Shown here: piece by piece, positions 44,543-53,402 of the stretch
Layout of the letters: every line of letters begins with the position of its first letter
Numbering within the stretch: the first letter of the stretch is position 1
From: Thauera phenolivorans
GTDB lineage: Bacteria; Pseudomonadota; Gammaproteobacteria; Burkholderiales; Rhodocyclaceae
DNA length: 64,000 bases
Reading direction: 5' to 3'
Assembly (NCBI RefSeq): GCF_001696715.1
Contig: NZ_MBFM01000002.1
Location: forward strand, 179,756 to 243,755
Program-made: the position numbers and the translations under genes
The notes under the pieces: generated by a model
What the model saw: the letters and a program-made list of their open reading frames with translations, nothing else
Told to the model about the DNA's origin: nothing
The model's database searches: none

Positions 44543-47500
44543 ATGCCCCGCTCCCGCCCCGCCCTGCTGCCCGATCTCGCCGCCCTGAAACTGCCCAAAC
44601 CGGGCGTCCGCCTCGAACTGCCTCCGCTCGCCGGCTCGGCGGACGCGCTGGCGATCGCCGAACTGGCGGGTCGCGGGCAGATGCTGTTGGTGATCACCGC
44701 CAACCCGCTCGACGCTCAGCGCCTGCGCGAGGAGCTGGCCTGGGTCGCCGCGGGGCTGCGCCTGCACCTGCTGCCGGACTGGGAGACCCTGCCCTACGAC
44801 AACTTCTCGCCCCACCAGGACCTCATCTCCGAGCGCCTGTCGACCCTGTATGCGGTCAGTCGCGGCGAGGTCGACGTCCTGCTGGTGCCGGCCTCAACCG
44901 CGCTCTACCGGCTCGCGCCGCCCGCCTTCCTCGCCGCCTACACTTTCTTCCTCAAGCAGGGCGATCGTCTCGACCTCGACCGGCTGCGCGAGCAGATGAC
45001 GGTGGCAGGCTACAACCATGTCACCCAGGTGGTGAGTCCGGGCGAGTTCTCGGTGCGCGGCGGCCTGCTCGACCTCTTCCCGATGGGTGCGCCGCTGCCC
45101 TACCGGGTCGACCTGTTCGACGAAGAGATCGAAAGCATCAAGACCTTCGATCCCGACACCCAGCGCACGGTCTATCCGGTGCCCGAGATCCGCATGCTCC
45201 CGGCGCGCGAGTTTCCGCTCGACGAGCCGGCCCGGGTGCGCTTCCGCAGCCGCTTCCGCGAAACCTTCGAGGGCGATCCGAGCCGCTCGACGATCTACAA
45301 GGATGTGTCCAACGGCATCGCCCCGGCCGGCATCGAGTACTACCTGCCGCTGTTCTTCGAGGACACCGCCACCCTCGGCGACTACCTCCCGGCAGGCACG
45401 CCGGTGCTGCTGCACCACGACGTGCCGACGGCGATCACCGAGTTCTGGCGCGACACCCGCTCCCGCCACGACCTGCTCAAGGGCGACCGCAGCCGCCCGG
45501 TGATGGCACCCGATGCGCTGTTCCTGACCGAGGAAGCCTTCTTCCTCGCCCTCAAGGAGCACCCGCGTCTCCTGCTCGGCGCCGGTACGGAGGGCGGCCC
45601 CGCTCTGCCGCTGCCCGCGCTCGCCGTCGAGCGCAAGGCCACCGACCCGCTGCACAAGCTCAAGGATTTCTGCACCGGCTTCGATGGCCGCGTACTGCTG
45701 CTGGCCGACTCCGCCGGCCGGCGCGAGACGATCGCCGAGTTCCTCGCCGAGTATGGCCTGCAGCCGGCGGCGAGCGCCGACTTCGACGCCTTCGTCGACG
45801 GCGACGCGCCGCTCGCGCTCGGCGTCGGTCCGCTCGCCTCGGGCTTCGTGCTGCCGGACGCGGCGATCGCGGTCGTCACCGAAACCGAGCTCTACGCCAC
45901 CACCGCCCGCACCCGCAGCCGGCGCGACGCGCGCAAGGCCGCCACCATGGAAGGCTGGCTGCGCGACCTCTCCGAGCTGAAGATCGGCGACCCGGTGGTG
46001 CATATCTCGCACGGCATCGGCCGCTACCTTGGCCTGGTGCATATGAACCTCGGCGAAGGCGACACCGAGTTCCTGCACTTGGAATACAACGGCGGCGACA
46101 AGCTCTACGTGCCGGTGTCGCAGCTGCACGTGATCACGCGCTACGCCGGTGCCGACCCGGAAGCGGTCGACCTTCACCGCCTCGGCTCCGGCCAGTGGGA
46201 AAAGGCGAAGAAGAAGGCGGCGATGCAGGTGCGCGACACCGCCGCCGAGCTGCTCGCGCTCTACGCCCAGCGCGCGGCGCGCGCCGGCCATCGCTTCGAC
46301 TTCAAGCAGCACGACCTCGAAGCCTTCGCCGAGGCCTTCGGTTTCGAGACCACCCCCGACCAGCAGGCGGCGATCGACGCCGTTGTCGCCGACATGAAGT
46401 CGGGCCGCCCGATGGATCGCCTGGTGTGCGGCGACGTCGGTTTCGGCAAGACCGAGGTCGCGCTGCGCGCCGCCTTCGTCGCGGTCGCGGACGGCAAGCA
46501 GGTGGTGGTGCTGTGCCCGACCACGCTGCTCGCCGAGCAGCACTACCAGACTTTCGCCGACCGCTTCGCCGACTGGCCGATCAAGGTCGCCGAGCTGTCG
46601 CGCTTCAAATCGGCCAAGGAGCAGGCCGAGGCGATCCGCCTGCTCGCCGAGGGCAAGGTCGACATCCTCATCGGCACCCACCGCCTGCTGCAGAAGGACG
46701 TGCAGTTCAAGCGCCTCGGGCTCGTCGTCATCGACGAGGAGCACCGCTTCGGCGTGCGCCAGAAGGAAGCGCTGAAAGCGCTGCGCAGCGAGGTCGACAT
46801 CCTGACCCTCACCGCGACTCCGATCCCGCGCACCCTCGGCCTGGCGATGGAGGGCCTGCGCGAGTTCTCGGTGATCGCCACCGCGCCGCAGAAGCGGCTG
46901 GCGATCAAGACCTTCGTCCAGTCCTACGGCAAGGGCATCGTGCGCGAGGCGGTGCTGCGCGAGTTCAAGCGCGGCGGCCAGGTGTATTTCCTCCACAATG
47001 AGGTCGACACGATCGAGAACATGCGCGACACGCTCGCCGAGCTGCTGCCCGAGGCCCGCATCGTGATCGGTCACGGCCAGCTGCCCGAGCGCGAGCTTGA
47101 ACGCGTGATGCGCGACTTCACGCAGCAGCGCGCCAATCTGCTCTTGTGCACCACGATCATCGAGACCGGCATCGACATTCCCACTGCCAACACCATCATC
47201 ATCAACCGCGCCGACCGCTTCGGCCTCGCGCAGCTGCACCAGCTTCGCGGCCGCGTCGGGCGCAGCCACCACCAGGCCTACGCCTACCTGCTGACCGACG
47301 CCGAGGCGCGGCCGACGCCACAGGCGCGCAAGCGCCTCGAGGCGATCGCGATGATGGAGGAGCTCGGCTCCGGCTTTTACCTCGCGATGCACGACCTCGA
47401 GATTCGTGGCGCCGGCGAGGTGCTCGGCGAGAACCAGTCCGGCGAGATCCAGCAGGTCGGCTTCAGCCTGTACACCGAGATGCTCAAGCGCGCGGTGAAG

Positions 47501-47980
47501 GACTTGCAGGCGGGCAAGGAGCCTGACCTGAGCCAGCCGCTCGAGGTCGTGTCCGAGATCAACCTGCACACCCCTGCGCTGCTGCCCACCACCTACTGCC
47601 CCGACGTCGGCGAGCGCCTCACCCTCTACAAGCGGCTCGCCAACTGCGAAGCCGAGGACGAACTGCGCGCGCTGCAGGAGGAGCTCATCGACCGCTTCGG
47701 CGAGATGCCGCCTCAGACCCAGGCGCTCATCGAGACTCACCGCCTGCGCCTGTTGGTGCGGCCGTGGGGCGTGCAGAAGCTCGACGCCTCGGAAAGCCAG
47801 ATCAGCGTGCAGTTCGGCCCCGATCCGTCGATCGATCCGGCGAAGGTGATCTTCCTCATGCAGAAGGACCGCAACACGAGGATGGCCGGTCCCGACCGAC
47901 TCATCCGCCGCATCCAGCTGCCCGACCTGCGCCAGCGTGCGAAGGCGGTCAAGGATCTGCTCGACGCCGTCTCCGCCTGA
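44543..47980 (+). CDS. mfd: transcription-repair coupling factor Mfd
   Basis: An 1145-residue full-length Mfd. Order: UvrB-like N-terminal module, an RNA-polymerase-interacting domain (about 470-550), a RecG-like translocase with Walker A GDVGFGKTEVALRAAF and DEEHRFGV, and a C-terminal UvrA-binding inhibitory domain. It removes stalled RNA polymerase and recruits UvrA to lesions. ATG 44543 gives the usual short N-terminus. Its stop directly abuts the next start codon. Confidence 0.96.
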   Translation: MPRSRPALLPDLAALKLPKPGVRLELPPLAGSADALAIAELAGRGQMLLVITANPLDAQRLREELAWVAAGLRLHLLPDWETLPYDNFSPHQDLISERLSTLYAVSRGEVDVLLVPASTALYRLAPPAFLAAYTFFLKQGDRLDLDRLREQMTVAGYNHVTQVVSPGEFSVRGGLLDLFPMGAPLPYRVDLFDEEIESIKTFDPDTQRTVYPVPEIRMLPAREFPLDEPARVRFRSRFRETFEGDPSRSTIYKDVSNGIAPAGIEYYLPLFFEDTATLGDYLPAGTPVLLHHDVPTAITEFWRDTRSRHDLLKGDRSRPVMAPDALFLTEEAFFLALKEHPRLLLGAGTEGGPALPLPALAVERKATDPLHKLKDFCTGFDGRVLLLADSAGRRETIAEFLAEYGLQPAASADFDAFVDGDAPLALGVGPLASGFVLPDAAIAVVTETELYATTARTRSRRDARKAATMEGWLRDLSELKIGDPVVHISHGIGRYLGLVHMNLGEGDTEFLHLEYNGGDKLYVPVSQLHVITRYAGADPEAVDLHRLGSGQWEKAKKKAAMQVRDTAAELLALYAQRAARAGHRFDFKQHDLEAFAEAFGFETTPDQQAAIDAVVADMKSGRPMDRLVCGDVGFGKTEVALRAAFVAVADGKQVVVLCPTTLLAEQHYQTFADRFADWPIKVAELSRFKSAKEQAEAIRLLAEGKVDILIGTHRLLQKDVQFKRLGLVVIDEEHRFGVRQKEALKALRSEVDILTLTATPIPRTLGLAMEGLREFSVIATAPQKRLAIKTFVQSYGKGIVREAVLREFKRGGQVYFLHNEVDTIENMRDTLAELLPEARIVIGHGQLPERELERVMRDFTQQRANLLLCTTIIETGIDIPTANTIIINRADRFGLAQLHQLRGRVGRSHHQAYAYLLTDAEARPTPQARKRLEAIAMMEELGSGFYLAMHDLEIRGAGEVLGENQSGEIQQVGFSLYTEMLKRAVKDLQAGKEPDLSQPLEVVSEINLHTPALLPTTYCPDVGERLTLYKRLANCEAEDELRALQEELIDRFGEMPPQTQALIETHRLRLLVRPWGVQKLDASESQISVQFGPDPSIDPAKVIFLMQKDRNTRMAGPDRLIRRIQLPDLRQRAKAVKDLLDAVSA

Positions 47981-49048
47981 ATGGAAGCCAGTTCCGACAT
48001 GAGCGTCGCCATCCAGACCGACCCGCCGGCCGGGCGCAGCATGCAGGCCTTGCGCGAGAGCGATATCGCCCTCCTCGCCGGCGCCGAGCTGTTCCGCGGG
48101 ATCCCGCCGCTCGAGATGGAGCAGATCGTCTACGGCTTCCTCTCCGGCGCGGTGATCCAGGCGCACCCCGCGGGCAGCGTCCTGCTCGCGCCCGGCTGCG
48201 CCAACGATCGCCTCTTCGTGGTGCTCGAGGGCGCCCTCACCGTCCAGCTCGAGGACGAACTGCTCGGCCACCTGCTGGCGCTCGGCCCCGGCCAGTGCTT
48301 CGGCGAGATGTCGCTGATCGACCGCACGGGCAGTTCCGCCACCGTCATCGCAGTCGCCGACTGTCGCCTGCTGTCCATCGCCAGCCGCGACCTATGGCCG
48401 ATGATGCGGGTCGAACCGCTGCTCGCGTTCAACCTGATGCAGGTACTCAGCGGCCGGTTGCGCTCGGTAAACAGTGCGCTGATCCGCAGCCACCACATCT
48501 GTCGTGACCTCGAACACGAGATCCGGCGCGACGCGCTCACCGGCGTCTTCAACCGGCGCTGGATCGACGAGCAGTTCGCCCGCCAGCTCGAGCGCTGCCA
48601 ACGCGAGGCGCGCCCGGTCACGCTGTTGATGTGCGACATCGACCATTTCAAGCAGCTCAACGATACGCACGGACACGCATTTGGCGATCAGGCGCTGCGG
48701 AAGTTCGCAGAAGCGCTCGCAGGTGCGACCCGCCCGGGCGACCTGCTCGGACGCTACGGCGGCGAGGAATTCGCCCTGCTGATGCCGGACGCCGGCGGCG
48801 ACACCGCGTTCGGCATCGCCGAACGCCTGCGGCAGGCGGTGGCCGCCGTAGCGATCCCGAGCGCGCCCGGGCCGGTACAGCTGAGCGCGTCCTTCGGCGC
48901 TGCGAGCTGGCAGCCCGGCGAGGCAGCGATCTCGGTCGCCGACCTCTTCCTCCGTGCCGACGAGGCGCTGTACGCCGCCAAGCGCGCCGGCCGCAACTGC
49001 ACCGTGCTCGCCACCCGCCGCGATGGCCTCGCGCAGCCGGATCGATGA
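47981..49048 (+). CDS. cNMP-binding domain fused to GGDEF diguanylate cyclase
   Basis: A 355-residue cytoplasmic protein. Residues about 35-150 form a cyclic-nucleotide-binding beta-roll (FVVLEGALTVQL, GQCFGEMSLIDRTGSS), and residues about 185-345 a GGDEF domain with an intact GRYGGEEF active site. An RPGD I-site five residues before it implies product inhibition by c-di-GMP. It therefore joins a ligand-sensing module to c-di-GMP synthesis. ATG 47981 follows the mfd stop with no gap; ATG 47999 is an alternative. Confidence 0.92.
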   Translation: MEASSDMSVAIQTDPPAGRSMQALRESDIALLAGAELFRGIPPLEMEQIVYGFLSGAVIQAHPAGSVLLAPGCANDRLFVVLEGALTVQLEDELLGHLLALGPGQCFGEMSLIDRTGSSATVIAVADCRLLSIASRDLWPMMRVEPLLAFNLMQVLSGRLRSVNSALIRSHHICRDLEHEIRRDALTGVFNRRWIDEQFARQLERCQREARPVTLLMCDIDHFKQLNDTHGHAFGDQALRKFAEALAGATRPGDLLGRYGGEEFALLMPDAGGDTAFGIAERLRQAVAAVAIPSAPGPVQLSASFGAASWQPGEAAISVADLFLRADEALYAAKRAGRNCTVLATRRDGLAQPDR

Positions 49049-49091
49049 ATCACGCCGCCGACCACGGCGCGCCACCCGGGTCCCCGCCACC

Positions 49092-50057
49092 ATGCTCATG
49101 AACTGCGTTGCCTATCAGGGCGGCCGCAAGCTGGCCGACATCGCGGTCAGCGAGATCAAGGACTATCTCGCGCGCCCCGAGTGCTTCGTCTGGGTCGGCC
49201 TCAACGACGCCAGCGCGGACGAACTCGCCCGCATGCAGGAAGAATTCGGCCTGCACGAGCTCGCCGTCGAGGACGCGGTGCACGGACGCCAGCGCCCGAA
49301 GGTGGAGGAATACGAGGACGGCCTCTTCGTCGCGATGCGGCTGCTCGAGGACAAGGGCGGTGCGCTCGTCGTCGGCGAGCTCAACGTGTTCGTCGGCACC
49401 AATTACCTGCTCTCGGTGCGCCGCGGCCGCAAGCAGGACCTGCGCGCGGTGCGCGCACGTTGCGAGCGCGACCAGAAGATGCTCGCCCGCGGCGCGGGCT
49501 ACGTGCTGTACGCCCTGATGGACGCGGTCGTGGACAGTTACCTGCCGATGATCGAGACCTTGCAGACGGAGCTGGAGGCGCTCGAGGAGCGCATCTTCAT
49601 CCGCGGCGCAGCGAGCTCGAACGTCCGCCGCCTTTACAAGCTCAAGCGCAAGCTCGCCGTCCTCAAGCACGCGGTCGCGCCGCTGATGGAGGCGACCGCC
49701 AAGCTGCACGGCGGACGCGTGCCGCCGCTGGTGCGCCGCAACCGCGAATATTTCCGCGACGTGTTCGACCACCTGACGCGATTCAACGCCATCCTCGACG
49801 GCCTGGAGGACACGATCGCCACCGCGATCCAGGTGCACCTGTCGATGGTCACCATCGAGCAGACCGAGGTCAGCAAGCGCCTCGCCGCCTGGGCCGGCAT
49901 CTTCGCCGTCGCGACCGCTTTCGCGGGCATCTGGGGCATGAACTTCGCGCACATGCCGGAACTCGACTGGCGCTACGGCTACCCGGTCGCGATCGGTGTG
50001 ATCGTCGGCTGCGCCGGGCTACTGTTCTGGCGCTTCCGTCGCGCCGGCTGGCTCTGA
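49092..50057 (+). CDS. corA: CorA-family magnesium/cobalt transporter
   Basis: A 321-residue CorA protein with a large cytoplasmic N-terminal domain, a long helix and two C-terminal membrane segments. The pore signature GMNFAHMPELDW sits between TM1 and TM2. It takes up magnesium along the membrane potential. ATG 49092 and ATG 49098 are both possible; the longer frame from 48954 overlaps the GGDEF gene and is rejected. Confidence 0.92.
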   Translation: MLMNCVAYQGGRKLADIAVSEIKDYLARPECFVWVGLNDASADELARMQEEFGLHELAVEDAVHGRQRPKVEEYEDGLFVAMRLLEDKGGALVVGELNVFVGTNYLLSVRRGRKQDLRAVRARCERDQKMLARGAGYVLYALMDAVVDSYLPMIETLQTELEALEERIFIRGAASSNVRRLYKLKRKLAVLKHAVAPLMEATAKLHGGRVPPLVRRNREYFRDVFDHLTRFNAILDGLEDTIATAIQVHLSMVTIEQTEVSKRLAAWAGIFAVATAFAGIWGMNFAHMPELDWRYGYPVAIGVIVGCAGLLFWRFRRAGWL

Positions 50058-50085
50058 GCCTGCCGGGACGCGTGCGTGCAGGCGT

Positions 50086-50091
50086 TATAAT
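50086..50091 (+). promoter_or_regulatory. candidate -10 of aroG-serB
   Basis: A perfect TATAAT lies 34 bases before the aroG start. No convincing -35 is seen upstream. Confidence 0.35.
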
Positions 50092-50124
50092 CATCGCTTT
50101 CACAGGCTGCATCCGGAGCGCTGA

Positions 50125-51204
50125 ATGCCCGTCGCAAAAACCGAAAACCTCAACATCGCTTCCTTCGATCACATGCCCTCGCCCGAGGAGATCAAGGCGC
50201 GGGTGCCGCTCACCGAGCGCGCCGCCGCCTCGGTGCTGGCGGGCCGCCAGGCGCTCGGCGCCATCCTCGATCGCAAGGACCCGCGCCTCTTCCTCGTCGT
50301 CGGCCCGTGCTCGATCCACGACCCGGTGGCCGGGCTCGACTACGCGCGGCGACTGAAAGCGCTGGCCGACGAGGTTTCCGAGACCATGCTGCTGGTGATG
50401 CGGGTCTACTTCGAGAAGCCGCGCACCTCCACCGGATGGAAGGGCTTCATCAACGATCCCTTCATGAACGACACCTTCCGCATCGACGTCGGCATGGAGA
50501 AGGCGCGTCGCTTCCTGCTCGACGTCTGCGAGCTCGGCCTGCCGACCGCCACCGAGGCGCTCGACCCGAACGCGCCGCAGTATTACGGCGACCTGGTGTC
50601 GTGGACCGCCATCGGCGCGCGCACCTCGGAGTCGCAGACCCACCGCGAGATGGCCTCCGGCCTGTCCACGCCGGTCGGCTTCAAGAACGCCACCGACGGC
50701 GACCTCGAGGTGGCGATCAACGCGATCATCTCCGCCGCCCATCCGCACAGCTTCCTCGGCATCAACAACCACGGCCAGTCGTCGGTCATCCGCACCCGTG
50801 GCAATCGCCACGGCCACGTCGTGCTGCGCGGCGGTGGCGGTCGCCCGAACTACGACACGGTGTCGATCCGTCTCGCCGAGCAGGCGCTCGCGAAGGCCAA
50901 GCTGCAGCCGAACATCGTCGTCGACTGCTCGCATGCGAACTCGTGGAAGAAGCCGGAATACCAGCCGCTGGTGATGAAAGACGTCGTCCACCAGATCCGC
51001 GAAGGCAACCGCTCGGTGGTCGGCCTCATGATCGAGAGCAACATCGAGGCCGGCAACCAGCCGATCCCCGCCGACCTCCAGCAGCTCAGGTACGGTTGCT
51101 CGGTCACCGACGCCTGCGTCGACTGGGCGGCCACCGAGGACATGATCCGCAAGGCGCACGCGGTGCTGCGCGAAGCGCTCGCGCAGCGGGAGCGCGCTGC
51201 ATGA
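50125..51204 (+). CDS. aroG: 3-deoxy-7-phosphoheptulonate (DAHP) synthase, class I
   Basis: A 359-residue class-I (AroG/AroF-type) enzyme that condenses phosphoenolpyruvate with erythrose 4-phosphate, the first step to aromatic amino acids. It has VGPCSIHDPVAGLDYA, FEKPRTSTGWKGF, TEALDPNAPQYYGDLVSW, GFKNATDGD and VDCSHANSWK (metal Cys and His residues). Which amino acid inhibits it cannot be read reliably here. It overlaps serB by 4 bases (ATGA). Confidence 0.94.
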   Translation: MPVAKTENLNIASFDHMPSPEEIKARVPLTERAAASVLAGRQALGAILDRKDPRLFLVVGPCSIHDPVAGLDYARRLKALADEVSETMLLVMRVYFEKPRTSTGWKGFINDPFMNDTFRIDVGMEKARRFLLDVCELGLPTATEALDPNAPQYYGDLVSWTAIGARTSESQTHREMASGLSTPVGFKNATDGDLEVAINAIISAAHPHSFLGINNHGQSSVIRTRGNRHGHVVLRGGGGRPNYDTVSIRLAEQALAKAKLQPNIVVDCSHANSWKKPEYQPLVMKDVVHQIREGNRSVVGLMIESNIEAGNQPIPADLQQLRYGCSVTDACVDWAATEDMIRKAHAVLREALAQRERAA

Positions 51205-52031
51205 AGCTCGTGGTGCAGGCCGTCGAGGTTGACAGCGTCGCCCTCGAGCAGGTCGCGTGCCTGGTGCAGGCGGGCGGGATCGTTCAGATCACCCCGCACG
51301 CCTTCCGCCTGGTCGACGCCCAGCCCCGGCCCGAACTGGCGGCGCGCTGCATCGAACTCGGGCTCGACTGCAGCTGGGTCTGCGGCGAGCGCCGCCTCGC
51401 CGATTTCGGCCTCTTCGTCACCGACATGGACTCGACCCTGATCAACATCGAGTGCATCGACGAGATCGCCGACATGCAGGGGCTGAAGACCGAGGTGGCA
51501 GCGATCACCGAAGCCGCGATGCAGGGCGAGATCGATTTCCGCGAGTCGCTGACGCGTCGGGTCGCGTTGCTCGCCGGCCTGCCGGAGGCCGCGCTCGGCG
51601 AGGTGTACGACCAGCGCCTGCAGCTCAACCCGGGCGCCGAGGCGCTGATGCGCGGCCTCAAGCGCGCGGGGCTGCGCACCATGCTGGTGTCGGGCGGCTT
51701 TACCTTCTTCACCGACCGTCTCAAGGCACGCCTCGGCTTCGACCACGCCTACGCCAACGAGCTCGAGGTGGCCGACGGTCGCCTGACCGGCCGCGTGCAC
51801 GGCGAGATCGTCGACGGTGCGGCGAAGGCCGCCCACTTGGTGCGGGTGCGCGACCACCTCGGACTCGCGCCCGAGCAGACGATCGCCGCCGGCGACGGCG
51901 CCAACGACATCCCGATGCTGCGCGCCGCCGGCTTCGGCGTCGCCTACCACGCCAAGCCGGTGCTGCGTGAGGCCGCCGATGCCAGCCTGTCGCACAGCGG
52001 GCTCGACGGCATCCTCAATCTCTTCGCCTGA
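51201..52031 (+). CDS. serB: phosphoserine phosphatase
   Basis: A 276-residue HAD phosphatase for the last step of serine synthesis. The nucleophile motif FVTDMDSTLINIEC, the SGGF motif II and GDGANDIPML (metal-binding motif) are all present. The N-terminal 75 residues are an ACT-like regulatory region. ATG 51201 overlaps the aroG stop, tying aromatic and serine synthesis in one transcript. Confidence 0.94.
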   Translation: MKLVVQAVEVDSVALEQVACLVQAGGIVQITPHAFRLVDAQPRPELAARCIELGLDCSWVCGERRLADFGLFVTDMDSTLINIECIDEIADMQGLKTEVAAITEAAMQGEIDFRESLTRRVALLAGLPEAALGEVYDQRLQLNPGAEALMRGLKRAGLRTMLVSGGFTFFTDRLKARLGFDHAYANELEVADGRLTGRVHGEIVDGAAKAAHLVRVRDHLGLAPEQTIAAGDGANDIPMLRAAGFGVAYHAKPVLREAADASLSHSGLDGILNLFA

Positions 52032-52056
52032 GCCCGCCGCGCCGGCCCGAGGCGCG

Positions 52057-52770
52057 TCAGGCTGCCTGCGCGACCTCGGCCAGCCGCCCCGCATTCATGC
52101 GCAGCACGCGGTCGCAACGGCGCGCGAGCGCCTCGTCGTGGGTGACCAGGATCAGCGTGGTGCCGACCTCGCGGTTGAGGCTGAACATCAGCTCGATGAC
52201 CGCCCTGCCGGTCTCGGCGTCGAGGTTGCCGGTGGGTTCGTCGGCGAGCAGCAGCTGCGGGCGGGTGGCGAAGGCGCGGGCGAGCGCGACCCGCTGCTGC
52301 TCGCCGCCCGACAGATGCTTCGGGTAGTGCCGCAGCCGGCTGCCGAGGCCGACGCGCTCGAGCCACTGCCCGGCCTGCGCCGCCGGATCGGTCGCGCCGG
52401 CCAGCTCGAGCGGCAGCATCACGTTCTCGAGCGCGGTCAACGCCGGCAGCAGCTGGAAGGACTGGAACACGAAGCCGATCGACTCGCCGCGCAGCGCCGC
52501 GCGCGCATCCTCGTCGAGCCCGAACAGCTCGGTGCCGAGCAGGCGCACACTGCCTGCGACGGGAACGTCGAGGCCGGCAAGCAATCCCAGCAGGGTCGAT
52601 TTTCCGGAGCCGGAGGCGCCCACGATCGCTACCGACTCGCCCGCGGCGACGGCGAATCCGACATCCCGCAGAATGTGCAGCGTGCCCAGGCCGTCGGCCT
52701 GGGGCACGCTCTTCGACAGCCCCTCGACCTCGACCACCGGCGTGGAGAATTCAATGCCCTTGCGATTCAT
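52057..52770 (-). CDS. ybbA: ABC transporter ATP-binding protein (YbbA/LolD class)
   Basis: A 237-residue ATPase of the MacB/LolD class. It has Walker A GASGSGKST (51-59), Q-loop FVFQSFQLLP, signature LSGGEQQR, Walker B LLLADEPTGNLD and the switch His in VTHDEAL. The YbbP-like permease usually found next to it is absent. ATG 52770 has an AGGAAGG ribosome site; using it, the gene overlaps the first 17 bases of the divergent tesA. A later GTG 52737 would remove the overlap but has no ribosome site. Confidence 0.9.
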   Translation of the reverse strand: MNRKGIEFSTPVVEVEGLSKSVPQADGLGTLHILRDVGFAVAAGESVAIVGASGSGKSTLLGLLAGLDVPVAGSVRLLGTELFGLDEDARAALRGESIGFVFQSFQLLPALTALENVMLPLELAGATDPAAQAGQWLERVGLGSRLRHYPKHLSGGEQQRVALARAFATRPQLLLADEPTGNLDAETGRAVIELMFSLNREVGTTLILVTHDEALARRCDRVLRMNAGRLAEVAQAA

Positions 52771-53377
52771 CATCACCTTCCTGTTCGTGCTTCTCGGCGG
52801 CACCGCGCAAGCGGCGACGATCCTCATCTGGGGCGACAGCCTCTCGGCCGGCTACGGCCTGCGTCCCGGCGAAGCCTGGCCCGACCTGTTGCAGACGCGC
52901 CTCGCCGACCAGGGGTTCCCGCACCGCGTGGTCAACGGCAGCGTCTCGGGCGAAACCTCGGCGGGTGGGCGTTCCCGCCTGCCGGCCGCGCTGGCACAGC
53001 ATGAACCCGAGATCGTGATCCTCGAGCTCGGCGCCAACGACGGGCTGCGCGGGCTGCGTCCGGCGCTGCTCGCCGACAATCTGGAGGCGATGATCGCCGC
53101 CGCGCGCACCGCGGGTGCCCGCGTGCTGCTGGTCGGCATGCAGATGCCGCCGAATTACGGCCCGGCCTACACGCGCGGCTTCGCGCAGACCTTCATCGCG
53201 GTGGCCGAGGCGCAGAAGGTCGCGCTCGTGCCCTTCCTGCTCGACGGATTCGCCGACCAGCCCGAGCATTTCCAGGCCGACGGCATCCATCCCAACGCCG
53301 GCGCCCAGGCGCGCATGCTCGACACCGTGTGGACCGGACTCGAGCCCCTGCTCGGCGAGCGGCGGGCCGCCCGCTGA
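52754..53377 (+). CDS. tesA: periplasmic arylesterase/lysophospholipase TesA
   Basis: A 207-residue exported SGNH hydrolase. Residues 1-20 (FIITFLFVLLGGTAQA) are a signal peptide. The catalytic Ser is in WGDSLSAGYG, the oxyanion Asn in LGANDGLRG, and Asp and His in DGIHPN. It cleaves acyl-CoA, lysophospholipid and aryl esters in E. coli. ATG 52754 has a perfect GGAG site at 6 bases. Divergent tesA and an ABC ATPase is the E. coli order as well. Confidence 0.93.
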   Translation: MPLRFIITFLFVLLGGTAQAATILIWGDSLSAGYGLRPGEAWPDLLQTRLADQGFPHRVVNGSVSGETSAGGRSRLPAALAQHEPEIVILELGANDGLRGLRPALLADNLEAMIAAARTAGARVLLVGMQMPPNYGPAYTRGFAQTFIAVAEAQKVALVPFLLDGFADQPEHFQADGIHPNAGAQARMLDTVWTGLEPLLGERRAAR

Positions 53378-53397
53378 CGCCGGGCGGCCCGCCTTTT
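53361..53397 (+). terminator. strong terminator overlapping the end of tesA
   Basis: GGCGGGCCGCCCG (53361-53373) and CGGGCGGCCCGCC (53381-53393) form a perfect 13-bp stem, then TTTT. The 7-base loop contains the tesA stop codon (53375-53377), so the last tesA codons are part of the stem. Confidence 0.85.
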
Positions 53398-53402
53398 GCC
53401 GC

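Noticed and set aside
44894-48271. A very long minus-strand open frame opposite mfd and the GGDEF gene
   Set aside because: Its predicted sequence is compositionally biased (His/Val/Glu/Leu/Arg-rich) with no domain, and it mirrors the codon phase of mfd. High third-position GC removes stops on the opposite strand.
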